From positions 1 through 9,818 of the forward strand of contig SKIG01000183.1 of NCBI GenBank assembly GCA_007116535.1: a DNA stretch of 9,818 nt, read 5' to 3'. This DNA is from Psychroflexus sp. (GTDB taxonomy: Bacteria; Bacteroidota; Bacteroidia; Flavobacteriales; Flavobacteriaceae). Positions 1 through 6,141 of the stretch are shown here, piece by piece. Position numbers and translations under genes: made by a program. How positions within the stretch are numbered: position 1 is the stretch's first letter; each line of letters begins with the position of its first letter. The notes beneath the pieces are model-generated. The model saw only the letters and a program-made list of their open reading frames with translations. It had not been told where the DNA came from and made no database searches.

Positions 1-2129
1 CATTGTTGATCGATAGCAGCATTCATAAAGAAGCCCAACAACATTGGAGCGGGTCCATTGATGGTCATACTCACGGAAGTCATTGCATCTGCCAAATCAA
101 ATCCTGAATAAAGTTTTTTGGCATCGTCTAAACAACAAATAGAAACTCCCGCGTTTCCGATTTTTCCATAAATATCGGGGCGATAGTCGGGATCGTTTCC
201 GTATAAAGTTACCGAATCAAAGGCGGTAGAAAGTCGCTTTGCAGGTAGTCCTTGACTCACATAATGAAATCTTCGGTTGGTACGCTCGGGACCTCCTTCT
301 CCGGCAAACATTCGCGTTGGGTCTTCCCCTGTTCGTTTGAAGGGATATAAGCCTGAAGTATAAGGAAATTCGCCCGGCACATTTTCTTGCATCATCCATC
401 GAAGTAAATCTCCCCAAGCTTTGTATTTAGGTAGTGCTACTTTAGGAATTTGCAAATGCGAAAGTGATTCGGTGTGGGTTTCTATATTTATTTCTTTGTC
501 CCTTACTTTGAAGCTGTAAATTGGGGCAGTGTATTTTTCGACTTGGGCTTGCCAAGCAAGGATTTTCTCCCAATTGTAGGGGTCAAAATCCATTTTGATT
601 TTATCAAATTCTTTCTTAAGCAAACCTACAAAAGCTTCATTTTCGCTTGTGGTAGCTGCTGAAATTTCATCTTCATTGAGTCCATTTTTGTCCAAAGCAA
701 TCGAAGTACCAAGTACACTTTCGATACTGGTGTAAATTCCATAAAGCTGTTGAGCTACTTTTACTTGGTGATTGACTTTATCGTCGTAAGCTCGGTTATT
801 TTCTGCAATTTCTGAGAGATAACGTGTTCTTGCGGGTGGAATGACGAAAATCTTTTCAGACATTTCGTCGGTGATTTGGTAATTGCTCTTTAAGTCGGCA
901 TTAGTAGTTGCTGCAACTTTGTCCATGATTTTCTTGTACAGAACGTTCATCCCCGGATCATTGAATTGCGAGGCAATTGTTCCAAAAACAGGCAAGGTGT
1001 TGATATCTGCGTCCCAAAGATTGTGGTTGCGTTGGTATTGCTTTTTTACATCACGTAAAGCATCTAAAGAACCTCTTTTGTCGAATTTGTTGATGGCAAC
1101 CAAATCGGCAAAATCAAGCATGTCGATTTTCTCTAATTGAGTAGCGGCACCAAACTCAGGTGTCATGACATACAGAGAAACATCTGAGTGGTCTAATATT
1201 TCTGTGTCGCTTTGCCCAATTCCTGAAGTTTCTAATATAATTAAATCGTAGTTCGCTGCTTTTAGAATTTCAACAGCTTCTTGTACATATTTAGATAAAG
1301 CCAAATTGGATTGTCTTGTCGCCAAAGAACGCATATATACACGTGGAGAGTTGATGGCGTTCATTCGAATACGGTCGCCAAGAAGTGCTCCACCTGTTTT
1401 TCTTTTGGAGGGATCCACAGAAACGATAGCGATTTGTTTGTCTTCAAAATCGATTAAAAATCGGCGTACCAATTCATCTACTAAAGAAGATTTCCCTGAA
1501 CCTCCTGTTCCTGTAATTCCCAATACGGGAGTAGATGCCTCCACCGTCCCCTCCGAAGGAGAGGTGAATAATTCTTTGAATTCTTCGGGTCTATTTTCTG
1601 CAATCGAAATAAGTCGAGCAATGGTATTTACATCTTTATCTTTTAAAGCTTCGTCTATTCCCTTTCCTTCGGGAAGGGCAAGGGATGGGCATGGAAAATC
1701 TGCTTTTTGTACTAAATCATTGATCATTCCTTGCAAGCCTAATTCTCGTCCATCGTCAGGAGAATAAATTCTAGTAATCCCATAATCCATGAGTTCTTTG
1801 ATCTCTTCAGGAAGGATTACTCCGCCACCACCTCCAAAAATCTTGATGTGACCTGCGCCTTTTTCTTGTAGCAAATCGTACATGTATTTGAAATATTCAT
1901 TGTGTCCACCCTGATACGATGTCATTGCAATAGCGTTGACGTCTTCTTGAATAGCGGTATTGACTACTTCTTCTACGCTTCTATCATGACCTAAGTGAAT
2001 TACTTCTACACCGGTAGATTGAATGATTCTACGCATCACATTGATTGCTGCATCATGCCCATCGAAAAGTGAAGCGGCGGTTACAATTCGTATTTGGTGC
2101 TTTGGCTTATAAGGTTGTTGTGACTCCAT
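1..2129 (-). CDS. icmF: IcmF-type fused acyl-CoA mutase (partial, 3' end outside window)
   Basis: This is an adenosylcobalamin-dependent acyl-CoA mutase fused to its own G-protein chaperone, related to isobutyryl-CoA mutase IcmF (isobutyryl-CoA to n-butyryl-CoA). About 709 residues are visible; the family runs to roughly 1,100. The frame is open from the ATG at 2129 to the window edge, with an in-frame TAA at 2171-2169 and no other ATG between. Residues ~13-140 are the B12 domain: DGHDAAI with D23 and H25, where H25 is the expected cobalt ligand, and a later GGGGGV turn. The G domain has Walker [10 protein letters not shown] (K213) and the guanine motif NKFD (347-350). From ~580 the mutase barrel starts, with [29 protein letters not shown] and [11 protein letters not shown], closely matching IcmF. 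Residue 595 is Tyr where, by my alignment from memory, Geobacillus IcmF has Phe598; the substrate is therefore uncertain. The linker at ~145-200 carries translated palindromes. No Shine-Dalgarno and no cobalamin riboswitch are visible upstream. Confidence 0.93.
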   Translation of the reverse strand, partial: MESQQPYKPKHQIRIVTAASLFDGHDAAINVMRRIIQSTGVEVIHLGHDRSVEEVVNTAIQEDVNAIAMTSYQGGHNEYFKYMYDLLQEKGAGHIKIFGGGGGVILPEEIKELMDYGITRIYSPDDGRELGLQGMINDLVQKADFPCPSLALPEGKGIDEALKDKDVNTIARLISIAENRPEEFKELFTSPSEGTVEASTPVLGITGTGGSGKSSLVDELVRRFLIDFEDKQIAIVSVDPSKRKTGGALLGDRIRMNAINSPRVYMRSLATRQSNLALSKYVQEAVEILKAANYDLIILETSGIGQSDTEILDHSDVSLYVMTPEFGAATQLEKIDMLDFADLVAINKFDKRGSLDALRDVKKQYQRNHNLWDADINTLPVFGTIASQFNDPGMNVLYKKIMDKVAATTNADLKSNYQITDEMSEKIFVIPPARTRYLSEIAENNRAYDDKVNHQVKVAQQLYGIYTSIESVLGTSIALDKNGLNEDEISAATTSENEAFVGLLKKEFDKIKMDFDPYNWEKILAWQAQVEKYTAPIYSFKVRDKEINIETHTESLSHLQIPKVALPKYKAWGDLLRWMMQENVPGEFPYTSGLYPFKRTGEDPTRMFAGEGGPERTNRRFHYVSQGLPAKRLSTAFDSVTLYGNDPDYRPDIYGKIGNAGVSICCLDDAKKLYSGFDLADAMTSVSMTINGPAPMLLGFFMNAAIDQQ
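1548..1564. repeat. GC-rich palindrome inside icmF linker (copy B)
   Basis: The plus strand reads CCCCTCC, loop GAA, GGAGAGG: a 7 bp stem with one C-A mismatch. It is translated as roughly residues 189-194 (SPSEGT) of the IcmF-like protein, shortly before Walker A. On the coding strand the hairpin is followed by ACGGTGGAGG (down to 1538), a G-rich tail like that of known flavobacterial REP-like repeats. Copy A, about 90 bp away, has its C/G-rich tail on the opposite side, so the two copies look inverted relative to each other. Confidence 0.6.
1660..1678. repeat. GC-rich palindrome inside icmF linker (copy A)
   Basis: The plus strand reads CCCTTTCC, loop TTC, GGGAAGGG: an 8 bp stem with one T-G wobble. 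It is translated in frame as roughly residues 151-157 (ALPEGKG) of the IcmF-like protein, in the linker between the B12 and G domains. The adjoining bases (to ~1690) are also C/G-rich, unlike the AT-rich surroundings. The pattern resembles the REP-like 'CCCTCTCC...GGAGAGGG' elements scattered in flavobacterial genomes; that resemblance is from memory and was not searched. Confidence 0.6.
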
Positions 2130-2436
2130 ATATGTAGTTGAACTATTTTTAATTTTGAATGCGTAAATTTAAGAATTTAACATTAAAAAAGAGTAGATTA
2201 AGTTTATTTTAAATTGTTTTCAATAAATAAGACAAATAGAATTAAGAAAGTTAAATTAAAGGCTTATTTTTTTGAATATTCTCTTAAATGGTTTTGAACC
2301 ACATACCTGCCTAAGGCTAGGCAGGGAAACATAGAAAACATAGTTTTGTATTAGTTAATTAATCTTTTTTGTCTGTTGTCTCGTTTCACTATACTCTCGG
2401 ATTAATTCCTTTTTCCTTACCTGCCTGCATGCGCAG
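2130..2436. other. Intergenic region with REP-like elements, no gene
   Basis: This is the ~307 bp gap between the oxidoreductase stop and the icmF start, both on the minus strand. I see no credible ORF or RNA gene. The part next to icmF (2130-2290) is very AT-rich and must hold the icmF leader; a weak -7-like TAAATTTA occurs on the minus strand near 2163-2170, without a clear -33 partner. The part from ~2291 holds one palindrome (2306-2325), a short direct repeat AAACATAG (in 2327-2343) and the start of a second palindrome (2419-2446). I see no conserved B12-box sequence and no clear terminator T-run after the oxidoreductase gene other than what the palindromes could provide. Confidence 0.6.
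2306..2325. repeat. REP-like palindrome
   Basis: CCTGCCTA, loop AGGC, TAGGCAGG: a perfect 8 bp inverted repeat. It is far more GC-rich than its surroundings. It shares the arms CCTGCCT / AGGCAGG with the palindrome at 2419-2446, whose start lies 93 bp further on. Palindromes of this CCTGCC...GGCAGG type are common intergenic repeats in Flavobacteriia, as I recall. It could also act as a transcript 3' end for the upstream minus-strand oxidoreductase gene, although no clean T-run follows. Confidence 0.7.
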
Positions 2437-2446
2437 TCAGGCAGGT
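2419..2446. repeat. REP-like palindrome overlapping the oxidoreductase stop codon
   Basis: ACCTGCCTG (2419-2427) and CAGGCAGGT (2438-2446) form a perfect 9 bp inverted repeat around a 10-base loop. The minus-strand oxidoreductase gene reads into it: its last codons CCT GCC TGA (2445-2437) lie in the near arm and the edge of the loop, so the repeat provides the final Pro-Ala and the stop. It pairs with the palindrome at 2306-2325, which has the same arm sequence. Confidence 0.7.
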
Positions 2447-5373
2447 TCGATTTTCATTGCTTCTCTCAAAATACTAACGGGGTGTTTAGCCTCTACTCCT
2501 ACTCCGTCTTTAATTTGGTGGCGGCAGCTGGTTCCGTTGGCGGCGATAATACTTCCTTTTTCTGCTTTTCGGATGCTTGGAAAAAGGCTTAACTCAGCCA
2601 TTTGCTGACTAATCTCATAGTGCTTTTCTTCATAGCCAAAACTTCCTGCCATTCCGCAGCAACCACTTGAAATGATAGTAACTTGGTAATTCTCCGGAAT
2701 AGATAACATGTCAAAGGTGTGTTTTATGCTTCCCAAAGCCTTTTGATGGCAATGAACATGCGCCTTGATTTGTTGTTTTTCCTTATTGAAACTTGATGTT
2801 GAAATATTTCCTAGCTTAAATTCATTAGCAATAAATTCCTCAATTAAAAAAACGCATTCTGCAATTGATTTAGCCTCATCCTCATTTTCGTGCATTCGAA
2901 GGTATTCGTCTCTAAAACTTAAAATAGCAGAAGGTTCAATTCCTACGATGACGGCATTAGTTTCAATTCTTGAAAAAACTTCAATATTTGCTGCGGCTAG
3001 CGCTTTTGCTTTCTCTAAAAATCCTTTTGAAATATGGCTTCTTCCGCTCTCGGCATGTTTTACAAAAGCTACTTCATACCCCAAATTAGTCAGTAATTCG
3101 TATGCATCAATTCCGATTTTTACATCGTAATACGCTGTAAATTCATCTAAAAAAAAATATACTTTTGGCAACAATGAATTTATGGTTGGCGAAGATTTTT
3201 TCTTAGTTAATTTGAAATGATTATTAAATGTTCTATTTCCGAGTTTTGGTAAACTTCGTTGCTTGGCAAAACCAATTGTTGTTTTTAAGTAATTACCTAC
3301 AGTAGAATTTAATATATAATTCGAAAATCTTGGAGCAATCGAAAGTATACTATTAATTTTTGTATTGTTTGCTACAAGCCAATCTGCAAATGAAGGTTGG
3401 TTAGTTTTGTAGTACTGGTACAAAAACTCTGCTTTAAAAGCTGCTACATCTACGCTACTTGGGCATTCGCTTTTGCAAGCCTTGCATGAAACACACAAAT
3501 CAAATACTTCTTTGAGGGATTCGTTATCAAATTGGTTGACCGTTGAAGCATTGGTAAGTACTTCACGTAGCACGTTTGCTCTCCCACGAGTGGTGTCTTT
3601 TTCATTTTTCGTCACATGAAAACTTGGACACATCCCTCCAGAGGAATGATGCGTTTTCCGACAATCTCCTGAGCCATTGCATTTTTCTGCAGCACGAAGA
3701 ATCCCTCCTTCTTTGTTGAATTTAAATAAGGTTTCGACTTCATTAGTCACCTGATTTTCAGCATAACGTAAATCTTTCAACATAGAGACTGAGTGAACAA
3801 TTTTACTCGGGTTGAAGATGTTTTGTCGATCAAACAAGTGTTTTGTTTTTATCAGGGCTTGATAACATTCTTCGCCTAAGGCTAGAGGAATAAAATTTGA
3901 ACGTACTCGACCATCTCCATGTTCTCCGCTTAGTGCGCCCTTGTACTTTTTGACCAACAAAGCAACTTTGTGAGCAATTTCTTGAAAAAGAATCCGATCT
4001 TCTTTCAGTTTTAAATCTAAAATAGGACGCAGATGCAATTCGCCTGCTCCGGCGTGAGCATAATATACTGCTTCTTGACCGAGTTCTTTCATTAATGCAG
4101 TAAACTCATTAATATAGGAAGCAAAATCTTCTAATCGCACAGCGGTGTCTTCAATACATGCAACAGCTTTTTTGTCGCCATTCATATTACCCAACAGACC
4201 TAAGCCCGCTTTACGAAGCTCCATAGCTTTGTCGATTTGTTTATCTACAAGCACAGGAAATGCATAAGCTTGAGTTGAATTTTGGAGGCATTCAATAATC
4301 TTGTTTTCGAGATGTAAAAGTTCTGAAATTTCCTCAGCTCGGTATTCTAAAAGCAAAACTGCTTTGGGTTCTGCTTCCAAAAAGAAACGATGCTCCTTAT
4401 AATATGCTTGGTCTTTGGTGCAATCCAAAATATGATAATCCATTAACTCACACGTATATAAAGGAAATTCCATAAGCTTTTGCACACTTTCTAGAGCAGC
4501 TTCCACTGAATGAAACTGAGCAGCAATCAGCCTGTTTTGTTTAGGAGGTAAATCGTCTAATAGCAAGGTAATTTCAGTGGCCAAACCCAAAGTTCCTTCA
4601 CTTCCTGCTAGAAGCTTGCACAAATTAAAAGAGTTATCGCTTGTTGGGTCAACTAATTGAGAATCAAGTAATGCATCTAAAGCATAGCCTGTGTTTCTTC
4701 TGTGAATATCGGGATGGGGATAATTTTCTTGAATTGACTGTTGCAGGTTTTTATCTCGAAGTAATTCTAGCAGACCTTTGTAAATTTCACCCTCTAAAGT
4801 AGTTAACTTAGTTTTTTCTGTAACCTCAGCATTTGACAAAGTAGCAAAATTAACCACTGAAGCATCGGAAAGAACCACCTTTGCACTGACGACTTTGTCT
4901 CTTGTAACTCCATATTTTATAGAAGTTGTTCCGCTTGAATTGTTCCCAAACATGCCACCAATAGTACATCTATTTGATGTTGAAGTATTAGGACCAAAGT
5001 GAAGTCCATAAGGTGCTAAGAAAGTATTCAGCTCATCACGAATTACTCCTGGTTGAACGGTTACTTGTTTTTTATGAACATCTAGATGAAGGATATTTGT
5101 GAAAAACTTACTCATATCCACTACAATTCCACTCGTGACACATTGTCCCGCTAAGGAAGTACCTGTTCCCCTTGGGGTAAGGTTGAGCTTGTTTTTTTGG
5201 GCGAAACGAACTAATTCAACTACATCTTTTTCATGTCTAGGAACAGCAACTGCATAAGGCAACTCTCGATACACTGATGCATCTGTCGCGTACAATTGAA
5301 GATGCAAGGAACCAGTAAGAAACTCTCCTTTAAAGTTAATGGGTGATTTTTTAGGTGGTGAAATGTTGCTCAT
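2437..5373 (-). CDS. FAD-linked and Fe-S-binding oxidoreductase (GlcD/YdiJ-like fusion)
   Basis: This 978-residue protein fuses a flavin dehydrogenase to an iron-sulfur module, the architecture of E. coli YdiJ (D-2-hydroxyglutarate dehydrogenase, ~1,018 residues) and of D-lactate/glycolate dehydrogenase relatives. The expected reaction is oxidation of a D-2-hydroxy acid with electrons leaving through Fe-S clusters; the substrate cannot be read from the sequence. Residues ~40-260 are the PCMH FAD domain, with PRGTGTSLAG at 67-76 and GGMFGNNSSG after it. The C-terminal flavin-oxidase domain follows, with H440 and H447 (HAGAGELH) and GEHGDG around H485 as likely metal and substrate ligands. Ferredoxin-type cysteines are C565, C571, C582 and C627, C630, C633, C637. 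A cysteine-rich CCG domain has CCG at 905-907; the first CCG repeat is degenerate (ESGRSHISKG near 775). The start is fixed by a TAA directly before the ATG. No signal peptide or membrane segment is seen, so it is probably cytosolic or peripheral. The stop codon lies in a repeat. Confidence 0.9.
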   Translation of the reverse strand: MSNISPPKKSPINFKGEFLTGSLHLQLYATDASVYRELPYAVAVPRHEKDVVELVRFAQKNKLNLTPRGTGTSLAGQCVTSGIVVDMSKFFTNILHLDVHKKQVTVQPGVIRDELNTFLAPYGLHFGPNTSTSNRCTIGGMFGNNSSGTTSIKYGVTRDKVVSAKVVLSDASVVNFATLSNAEVTEKTKLTTLEGEIYKGLLELLRDKNLQQSIQENYPHPDIHRRNTGYALDALLDSQLVDPTSDNSFNLCKLLAGSEGTLGLATEITLLLDDLPPKQNRLIAAQFHSVEAALESVQKLMEFPLYTCELMDYHILDCTKDQAYYKEHRFFLEAEPKAVLLLEYRAEEISELLHLENKIIECLQNSTQAYAFPVLVDKQIDKAMELRKAGLGLLGNMNGDKKAVACIEDTAVRLEDFASYINEFTALMKELGQEAVYYAHAGAGELHLRPILDLKLKEDRILFQEIAHKVALLVKKYKGALSGEHGDGRVRSNFIPLALGEECYQALIKTKHLFDRQNIFNPSKIVHSVSMLKDLRYAENQVTNEVETLFKFNKEGGILRAAEKCNGSGDCRKTHHSSGGMCPSFHVTKNEKDTTRGRANVLREVLTNASTVNQFDNESLKEVFDLCVSCKACKSECPSSVDVAAFKAEFLYQYYKTNQPSFADWLVANNTKINSILSIAPRFSNYILNSTVGNYLKTTIGFAKQRSLPKLGNRTFNNHFKLTKKKSSPTINSLLPKVYFFLDEFTAYYDVKIGIDAYELLTNLGYEVAFVKHAESGRSHISKGFLEKAKALAAANIEVFSRIETNAVIVGIEPSAILSFRDEYLRMHENEDEAKSIAECVFLIEEFIANEFKLGNISTSSFNKEKQQIKAHVHCHQKALGSIKHTFDMLSIPENYQVTIISSGCCGMAGSFGYEEKHYEISQQMAELSLFPSIRKAEKGSIIAANGTSCRHQIKDGVGVEAKHPVSILREAMKIEPA

Positions 5374-5392
5374 TTAGCCTACATTAAATACG

Positions 5393-5418
5393 CAAGATAC
5401 ATATATATATGTAACTTG
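5393..5418. promoter_or_regulatory. 26 bp near-perfect palindrome, candidate operator
   Basis: The outer arms CAAG (5393-5396) and CTTG (5415-5418) flank a perfect 16-base palindrome TACATATATATATGTA (5398-5413), with a single A/A mismatch pair at 5397/5414. It lies between the predicted -7 box (5426-5433, minus) and the ATG (5373) of the oxidoreductase gene, close to where transcription should start. That is a place where a dimeric repressor could block initiation. The core is an AT alternation, which can arise by chance in AT-rich DNA; the CAAG/CTTG arms are what make it noteworthy. Confidence 0.45.
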
Positions 5419-5425
5419 AAAAAGA

Positions 5426-5433
5426 CAAAATTA
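5426..5433 (-). promoter_or_regulatory. -7 box for the oxidoreductase gene
   Basis: The minus strand reads TAATTTTG, a full match to the Bacteroidota -7 consensus TAnnTTTG. It lies 52 bp upstream of the ATG at 5373, predicting a leader of about 45-50 bases. I see no clear TTG at the usual -33 distance, so this rests on the -7 box alone. Confidence 0.4.
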
Positions 5434-5545
5434 ATTATTGAAATTCTATAATTATTTATGATGTTCAATAAAAACTAAAATTAATTTCACAGTTTTGAAT
5501 AAACTATTAATATTAATAAGCATGAAGTCTAATAATCATAAATTA

Positions 5546-5557
5546 TGACAAATGTCA
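5546..5557. promoter_or_regulatory. TGACA-AA-TGTCA palindrome upstream of hpf
   Basis: This is a perfect 5 bp inverted repeat with a 2-base spacer. It lies 20 bp upstream of the putative hpf -33 TTG, and its centre is about 60 bases before the predicted transcription start. That is a typical place for an activator such as a Crp/Fnr-type dimer. No regulator is identified and short palindromes occur by chance, so this is a candidate only. Confidence 0.3.
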
Positions 5558-5577
5558 AAATTATTTTGTGAGAAATC

Positions 5578-5608
5578 TTGATTTACTCTACAATAATTAG
5601 TAATTTTA
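5578..5608 (+). promoter_or_regulatory. Putative hpf promoter
   Basis: TTG (5578-5580) is followed after 20 bases by TAATTTTA (5601-5608), one mismatch from the Bacteroidota -7 consensus TAnnTTTG with acceptable spacing. It predicts a start near 5612 and a leader of only about 15-17 bases before the ATG at 5629. Confidence 0.4.
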
Positions 5609-5628
5609 GATTTCTAAAAACAATAACT

Positions 5629-5931
5629 ATGGATATTAATTTCAATTACGTACACGTAACCGCCAGCGAAAGACTTGAAGAATTCACTAACAAAAAATTA
5701 GAGAAACTTAAGCAACGATATGATTGGATTGTGAGTGCAGAAGTGTTTATAAAAAAAGAAAATACTTCAGTCCAAGATAAAGGAATGATTTGCGAAATAA
5801 AACTAAGTGCACCCGGTTCAAATTTATTTTCTTCTGCAAATGAAAAAAGTTTTGAAGCAGCAATTGCGGGAGCAGTTGATGATATGAAAAGACAACTTGA
5901 AAAGAAAAAAGACAAAATGATTGCACATTAA
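5629..5931 (+). CDS. hpf: Short-form ribosome hibernation promoting factor (HPF/RaiA family)
   Basis: This 100-residue protein binds the small ribosomal subunit in the decoding and mRNA channel region and keeps ribosomes inactive but intact in slow or stationary growth. The start MDINFNYVHVTASERL matches the family's first strand and helix, followed by the basic KKLEKLKQRYDW helix region, strands containing VSAEVFIKKE and CEIKLSAPG, and the final helix AIAGAVDDMKRQLEKKKDK. The length fits short HPF (about 95-115 residues); the C-terminal dimerisation domain of long HPF is absent. The ATG at 5629 is chosen because family similarity begins there. An upstream TTG would add 17 unrelated residues and overlaps the likely -33 element. 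It is divergent from the oxidoreductase gene and ends 18 bp before a strong hairpin terminator, so it looks monocistronic. Confidence 0.88.
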   Translation: MDINFNYVHVTASERLEEFTNKKLEKLKQRYDWIVSAEVFIKKENTSVQDKGMICEIKLSAPGSNLFSSANEKSFEAAIAGAVDDMKRQLEKKKDKMIAH

Positions 5932-5948
5932 TCATTTTGTGTCCTCAC

Positions 5949-5980
5949 AAAAAGTCGCTTTTAAAAAGCGACTTTTTTTT
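5949..5980. terminator. Hairpin terminator after hpf
   Basis: A perfect 14 bp stem (5949-5962 with 5964-5977), core AGTCGCTTTT / AAAAGCGACT, has a single-base apparent loop that will open to a few bases in practice. An uninterrupted T-run (5973-5980) follows. The A-run on the left arm gives a shorter T-run on the minus strand. It isolates hpf from glnN. Confidence 0.88.
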
Positions 5981-6107
5981 GCTTCAAAACAAAAATAAAA
6001 AGACAAAAAATGAAATAAAACCCTGTAAAAATTAAACCTAACTCAAAAAAAATATGCTTTACTAAATATTAACATTGAAAAAAATGGGGGTTAATTGATA
6101 AAATGAT

Positions 6108-6115
6108 TATTTTTG
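6108..6115 (+). promoter_or_regulatory. -7 box for glnN
   Basis: TATTTTTG is a perfect match to TAnnTTTG, 26 bp before the glnN ATG, predicting a leader of about 20 bases. The usual -33 TTG is missing; a GGGGG run (6086-6090) sits near that place instead, so an activator may be needed. That last point is inference. Confidence 0.45.
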
Positions 6116-6141
6116 CATGGATTTTTAAAAAAACATAAACT

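Noticed and set aside
1306..1767. 153-residue open frame on the plus strand
   Set aside because: It lies fully antisense to the conserved B12-linker-GTPase part of icmF and its translation shows no recognisable domain; it is a shadow frame.
2130..2305. Cobalamin riboswitch upstream of the B12-dependent mutase gene
   Set aside because: The segment is almost pure A/T with no B12-box-like sequence and no room for the known fold.
2369..2608. 79-residue open frame on the plus strand spanning the REP-like palindrome
   Set aside because: It overlaps the CCG-containing end of the oxidoreductase in antisense, and part of it is repeat sequence.
5578..5628. TTG start giving a 117-residue HPF
   Set aside because: The extra 17 residues do not resemble HPF, and the TTG fits a -33 promoter element better than a start codon; the ATG at 5629 begins exactly at the family's first strand.
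5981..6107. Riboswitch or regulatory RNA ahead of glnN
   Set aside because: The segment is AT-rich and shows no stable paired structure by eye, and the predicted leader after the -7 box is only about 20 bases.
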